64,000 nt of DNA from Dysgonomonas sp. BGC7 (GTDB lineage: Bacteria; Bacteroidota; Bacteroidia; Bacteroidales; Dysgonomonadaceae): positions 94,424-158,423 of the forward strand of contig NZ_CVRP01000008.1 in assembly GCF_001261735.1 (NCBI RefSeq). Direction: 5' to 3'. A model generated the notes under the pieces. The model saw only the letters and a program-made list of their open reading frames with translations, had not been told where the DNA came from and ran no database searches. Positions 60,808 to 64,000 of this stretch are shown here, piece after piece; positions within the stretch are counted from its first letter, which is position 1, and the number at the start of each line of letters is the position of its first letter. Both the position numbers and the translations under genes were made by a program.

Positions 60808-61116
60808 TTACAGTTCCTTTCCCTGATGATTGGCTTGTTTACGCTTTTCCTCCACCAATGGCAGTGCCTTTTCCACATCTTGGGACTTATAGTACGTTTT
60901 ATGATTGATTTGAGAATATGCCAGCGTGCCGTTGTCCCGAAATGTTTGCAGGGTTTTCGGCGAAATATTCAGCAGTATACATACGTACTGATTGTCCATC
61001 CACTCACTTTCAGTATTACCATACAGACGGCAAAGGTGTTCCATCCGGGTAGCGAAATTTTCAAATTTTGAAAGCATCGCTTCAAATGTTTTTGCTTCAA
61101 TATTTACGATCTCCAT
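60808..61116 (-). CDS. Helix-turn-helix DNA-binding protein of the mobile element
   Basis: This is 102 residues from the ATG at 61116 (MEIVNIEAKTF); an in-frame start 54 bases upstream is less likely. It has a coiled-coil-like N-terminal part ('FEAMLSKFENFATRMEHLCR') and a MerR-like helix-turn-helix ('VCILLNISPKTLQTFRDNGT', 'YSQINHKTYYKSQDVEKAL'). It is the first gene of a three-gene minus-strand block with the DUF3876-like and excisionase-like genes, typical of the regulation module of Bacteroides elements. Confidence 0.8.
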   Translation of the reverse strand: MEIVNIEAKTFEAMLSKFENFATRMEHLCRLYGNTESEWMDNQYVCILLNISPKTLQTFRDNGTLAYSQINHKTYYKSQDVEKALPLVEEKRKQANHQGKEL

Positions 61117-61816
61117 TGCACTATATTTTAAAATTATTATTCGTATTTGTTCCAAAAATAAGCCTTTCAATTATCACATACCAAAGGATAGATCCCTTTG
61201 CATCCTCATGTCGTATTTTGCTTATAAACAAGCAAATTCAACTGTGATAACTTCATCGTTCTGCTGTGAAGTAAAAAAGAAAAACGCAACCTTCAATGAG
61301 CATTTAGTCTGTTGGCAGTCAGTGGTATTGATTTGGCAGCAAGAGGCATCGCCTCCCCCTTATTTTTCTTTCTTCCGATAGGAAGTAAAGTAGAAACATT
61401 CATTCCTCAATGGCTTTTAAATCAAGTGGCAGCTTGTGGCAGGGGTTGTCTATAGTGTAACTTCAATTTTTCTCTCTTGAGTATCAATTCTTAGTTAAAA
61501 AAGCAGTTTCTCAGCCCATTGAGATGCTGAACTAAACACCAACAGAGAAAATATCATTCTCACATATCGTATTTCGGTTGCTCAGTTTTGTCCGATGTGC
61601 AAAACAGTGAAGTATATACTGCCCATACACTCAATACAGCAGAAAGATATTGCAGAATACTCCATATAAAATAAGTCTGCTAATACTGCTGACTAATAGT
61701 AGTTTATTTGCAACTGATAATCGGCCCTTTATAGTAAGAAGAGCCGTAGTATTCATATTTTTAATACAGTATGCTATGAGCAGTAAACAAACTGATAACA
61801 GGCAGCAAAAAAGACA
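61117..61816. other. Region without a recognised gene between the regulation and mobilization modules
   Basis: No open frame shows family features. The upstream frame of the DUF3408-like gene contains an ATG near 61776 (MSSKQTDNRQQK) that would join in frame if one A were added in the A-run near 61806. Otherwise AT-rich, with no clear repeat. Confidence 0.45.
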
Positions 61817-62305
61817 ATGCCCGAAGACTGGTCACCTCTACCTTCGGTTGCAGGGAAACCCAACACCACAAAATTCGATAATGGAGACAAAGACGAACTT
61901 CTGAAAAAATTTCTAGGGAGAGATGATCTCAATGTTGTGGGCGTTGATGTACATAAAGAGAACTCTAATAGAGATATTGAACAAACTATCAGGATAGAAG
62001 ATAGTATTCGTACAGAGGATAGTTTGCAAACAGAACCGGTGGTAAATACACCTTGCACGATAAAACGTATCAGTAGCAAGCAGCGCAAGGAATCATTGGA
62101 GGAATATCAGCAAGCATTTCTCTCTGTTCCAAAACTCGAAGACCGCAAACCTGTATTTATCAGTCGGGAGGTGCGAGACAGCCTGGATGAGATCGTCTGC
62201 AAGTTAGGAGGACGGAAAATGAGCGTATCGGGCTTTATTGAGAACATTGTCCGTCATCATCTGAAAATCTATCAAGATGATGTGGAAATGTGGAAGAAGC
62301 TCTAA
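61817..62305 (+). CDS. DUF3408-like conjugation/mobilization protein
   Basis: This is 162 residues: an acidic low-complexity first half and a C-terminal domain 'KPVFISREVRDSLDEIVCKL', 'MSVSGFIENIVRHHLKIYQD', like the DUF3408 proteins of Bacteroidetes conjugative and mobilizable elements. The ribbon-helix-helix look suggests DNA binding. It may begin further upstream at about 61776 if an indel in the A-run is corrected. It is encoded just before the mob genes. Confidence 0.7.
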   Translation: MPEDWSPLPSVAGKPNTTKFDNGDKDELLKKFLGRDDLNVVGVDVHKENSNRDIEQTIRIEDSIRTEDSLQTEPVVNTPCTIKRISSKQRKESLEEYQQAFLSVPKLEDRKPVFISREVRDSLDEIVCKLGGRKMSVSGFIENIVRHHLKIYQDDVEMWKKL

Positions 62306-62366
62306 TCTTTAGCTTCTATCCATTGTAAAGTAAGTCTGTATAGTGTAACGACTTATCTTTTAAATG

Positions 62367-62492
62367 GAACATAAATGTTCTTGTAGTGGAGCGAGGTTAT
62401 GTTTTGATTGCATGAAAACCCTCGCTTTGGCTTATCAGCCAAAGGGGAAACCTCTCTCGTTGGTCGCAGTTTCGGGTTAGGGTCGCAGACCC
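62367..62492 (+). other. Candidate origin of transfer (oriT)
   Basis: In the 226-base gap before the mob genes are several inverted repeats: GAACAT-AA-ATGTTC (62367-62380), GCGAGG/CCTCGC (62391-62396 with 62420-62425), a 7-bp stem TTTGGCT/AGCCAAA (62426-62432 with 62437-62443) and GGGTC/GACCC (62480-62484 with 62488-62492). GGTCGCAG occurs twice (62462-62469 and 62481-62488). Such a cluster upstream of a MobC-like gene and a relaxase gene is where oriT is expected. Confidence 0.6.
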
Positions 62493-62531
62493 TTCTATTA
62501 TCACTTTATCAGCAAATAAAAATCGAAAGTA

Positions 62532-62921
62532 TTGAATCAGGACAGTAACCATAAGAAGAAAGGAGGACGCCCGAAGAAAAGCTCCGTTACTCGCAAAGAC
62601 AAGACCATTGCGGTCTGTTTTTCCGAGCCGGAGTTCTATGCTATTCGCCATCGGGCAGCCAAAGCAAATCTTCCGCTTAGTGTCTATTGTCACGATGCGA
62701 TTCTAAACGGAAAGATAAAAGAACCGCTGAAAAAAGAAGAACTGGATACGCTTAGAAGCCTCTCCAATATGGGTAATAATCTGAATCAGCTCACAAAAAC
62801 AGCCAAGTTTTTGGGCATAAAACGGCTCAAAAACGAAACCGAAATTCTATTCAATCAGATACAAACTATCATCAATAAACTGTCGGATGATTGGAAAAAT
62901 AGTAAAAGGAAAGAGTTTTAA
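62532..62921 (+). CDS. MobC-like mobilization accessory protein
   Basis: This is 129 residues. The only start in frame is a TTG at 62532; no ATG fits. The N-terminal 'KKKGGRPKKSSVTRKDKTIA' is a basic DNA-binding start and 'FSEPEFYAIRHRAAKANLPL' a ribbon-helix-helix. The C-terminal 'RSLSNMGNNLNQLTKTAKFL' is the MobC motif. MobC-type proteins open oriT DNA for the relaxase. It overlaps the relaxase gene by 35 bases, which ties the two together. Confidence 0.85.
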   Translation: MNQDSNHKKKGGRPKKSSVTRKDKTIAVCFSEPEFYAIRHRAAKANLPLSVYCHDAILNGKIKEPLKKEELDTLRSLSNMGNNLNQLTKTAKFLGIKRLKNETEILFNQIQTIINKLSDDWKNSKRKEF

Positions 62922-63699
62922 GGGCTGTATTTCATACGTCTTAGGAAACAAAAAATCTAAGATTTTGGCGAGTGAAGGTGTATTGGAAACCGATGCAAAA
63001 TCCATAATCAACAGTTTTTATATGCAAAGCTTACTCAATCCGAACCTTTCAAAATGTGTGGGACATATTCCGCTGGCATTTTCTCCCAATGATAAAGAAC
63101 GGATGACAGACCAGTTTATGGAACGTTTGGCAAACGAGTATATGAAGGCGATGGGTATAGAAAATACACAGTATATCATTGTTTGCCATGGTAACACTGC
63201 TCATCCACATTGCCATATTGTGTTCAATCGGGTGGATAATGATGGTAAGACGATTTCCGAAAAGAACGACCAATACCGGAATGAGAAAGTGTGTAAACAA
63301 TTAAAGGATAAATACGACCTCACTTACGGCAAAAGAAAAGAGAATGTCAATCTTCAGAGGCTAAAGGGAGCGGAACAGACTAAATACGAAATCTACCATG
63401 TGATTAAAGATATTCTTCCAAAAGCCAAGAGTTGGCAGGCATTTGAAGAACTCCTAAGAAAGAAAAATATATCCATAAAGTATAAATACAAAGGACAAAC
63501 AAATGAAGTACAAGGGATTTCATTTAAGAAAGGAGAGCATTCGTTCAAAGGTTCGGAGATAGACAGGAAGTTTAGCTACTCCAAACTGGATGCACTGCTA
63601 ACTGAGAACAGCCATTCTCAGAAACAGCAACAATATGAACAACAGCAAGTAACCCCACCGAAAGAGGCAGGAGCTAGCTTGATAGAAAATGCTGTATAG
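62887..63699 (+). CDS. MobA/BmgA-type relaxase, 3' end frameshifted
   Basis: This is 270 residues. The relaxase nicks oriT and leads the strand out. The three-histidine motif is in 'HGNTAHPHCHIVFNRV' (His106, His108, His110) and Tyr17 ('ISYVLG') is a candidate nucleophile. After 'LIENAV' an extra TA (near 63694-63697) brings a stop at 63699. Without it the frame would go on 'GVADAISSIGGLFNMQPSN' and end at 63828 after a Lys-rich tail. The catalytic domain is complete, so nicking may persist, but the tail that family members carry is lost. Confidence 0.8.
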   Translation: MIGKIVKGKSFKGCISYVLGNKKSKILASEGVLETDAKSIINSFYMQSLLNPNLSKCVGHIPLAFSPNDKERMTDQFMERLANEYMKAMGIENTQYIIVCHGNTAHPHCHIVFNRVDNDGKTISEKNDQYRNEKVCKQLKDKYDLTYGKRKENVNLQRLKGAEQTKYEIYHVIKDILPKAKSWQAFEELLRKKNISIKYKYKGQTNEVQGISFKKGEHSFKGSEIDRKFSYSKLDALLTENSHSQKQQQYEQQQVTPPKEAGASLIENAV

Positions 63700-63860
63700 G
63701 AGTAGCCGATGCGATATCAAGCATAGGCGGTTTGTTTAATATGCAGCCGTCTAATTACGATATGAACGAAGCAGAAGCCTTGTTGCGGAAAAAGAAAAAG
63801 AGAAAAATCAAGAGACCAAAGCTTTAAAATAGATTATTAACAACTTAAAATAGGAAAAAT

Positions 63861-64000
63861 ATGGCACAGTCAGTATCGAACGATGCACTTTGGGAGAAGC
63901 TTTCAGAGGTGGATAAGAAGTTGGAAAAGCTCTCCGAATGGCAAAAACCATCCAATTTAGATAATGAGCAAGCAGTCATTAAGCCTGATTTTCAGAAAGA
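63861..64000 (+). CDS. Start of a small mobilization-module gene (partial, runs off the window)
   Basis: An ATG at 63861, with 46 residues visible, begins 'MAQSVSNDALWEKLSEVDKK'. It is helical with heptad-like Leu/Lys spacing. It is the third gene after the relaxase gene region in Bacteroides-type mob modules, often called mobC/bmgC-like, but the family cannot be named from this piece. Confidence 0.6.
   Translation, partial: MAQSVSNDALWEKLSEVDKKLEKLSEWQKPSNLDNEQAVIKPDFQK

Larger units (their letters stand above)
51872..64000 (+). mobile_element. Mobilizable integrative element of Bacteroidetes type (left part)
   Basis: Gene order is integrase pair, RhuM-like, cargo (two-component pair plus barrel), excisionase-like and DUF3876-like block, DUF3408-like, oriT, mob genes. 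This matches mobilizable/conjugative elements of Bacteroides. It has no conjugation (tra) genes in view and continues past the window, so its right end is unknown. The left end lies before 51872, not pinned down. Confidence 0.75.

Overview
The window looks like chromosomal DNA of a Bacteroidales bacterium. A Dysgonomonas- or Parabacteroides-like gut organism is my guess from gene style; no rRNA or housekeeping marker is present to fix the species. Supporting signs are low GC, many TonB-dependent receptors and Cys-Asp/Asn-rich lipoproteins, a polysaccharide-utilisation locus, FecI/FecR-type regulation, Bacteroides-type promoters (TTTG-N19-21-TAnnTTTG), and a Bacteroides-type mobilizable element with tandem tyrosine recombinases.

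Layout. (1) 0-2.3 kb: the end of an unidentified gene, a TIGR01212-type radical SAM gene and a small lipoprotein. (2) 2.3-10.5 kb: a minus-strand operon encoding a TonB receptor (its 5' end damaged), a DUF4876-like lipoprotein, a DUF6850-like outer-membrane barrel and a gingipain-like C25 peptidase with a HEAT-like tail. A rubredoxin carrying a lipoprotein signal is divergent from it. (3) 10.7-32.8 kb: a ten-gene minus-strand polysaccharide locus with a divergent LacI-type regulator. It encodes GH28, two six-hairpin proteins of unknown activity, a NagB-type deaminase, a SusD-less TonB receptor, a heparinase II/III-like lyase fused to GH105, an ExuT-like transporter, GH97, a beta-helix protein fused to GH105, and GH20. 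The set fits a polymer containing uronic acid, N-acetylhexosamine and alpha-glucose, without sulfate. Three copies of an octamer sit on the two divergent promoters and are probably the LacI operators.

(4) 32.8-33.7 kb: the wreck of an EmrA/HlyD gene. (5) 33.7-50.6 kb: an ECF sigma gene, a divergent FecR anti-sigma gene, and an eight-gene plus-strand operon including FecR. The operon encodes a TonB signal-transducing receptor, a DUF4397-like lipoprotein, an unknown lipoprotein, three lipoproteins with two FAS1 domains each, an Oar-like outer-membrane barrel that lacks a plug, and a lipoprotein with five TIG repeats and an NHL propeller. It has no enzymes and no SusD, and I know of no described system with this composition. 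(6) 50.7-64 kb: gene scars (a receptor fragment and an IS481-like remnant), then the left part of a mobilizable element. The element carries a frameshifted and an intact integrase, a nonsense-mutated RhuM-like gene, and a cargo of a two-component system plus a small exported protein and a TonB-type barrel. It continues with two helix-turn-helix proteins, a broken DUF3876-like gene, a DUF3408-like gene, a candidate oriT, a MobC-like protein, a relaxase with a frameshifted 3' end, and a gene that runs off the window.

How the parts work together (inference): the LacI locus would import oligosaccharides, cleave them with lyases, remove the unsaturated uronate by GH105, trim HexNAc by GH20 and glucose by GH97, import uronate by the ExuT-like carrier and feed amino sugar through NagB. 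The FAS1/TIG operon would be switched on by ligand binding at its own receptor through FecR and sigma. I saw no tRNA, rRNA or CRISPR array.
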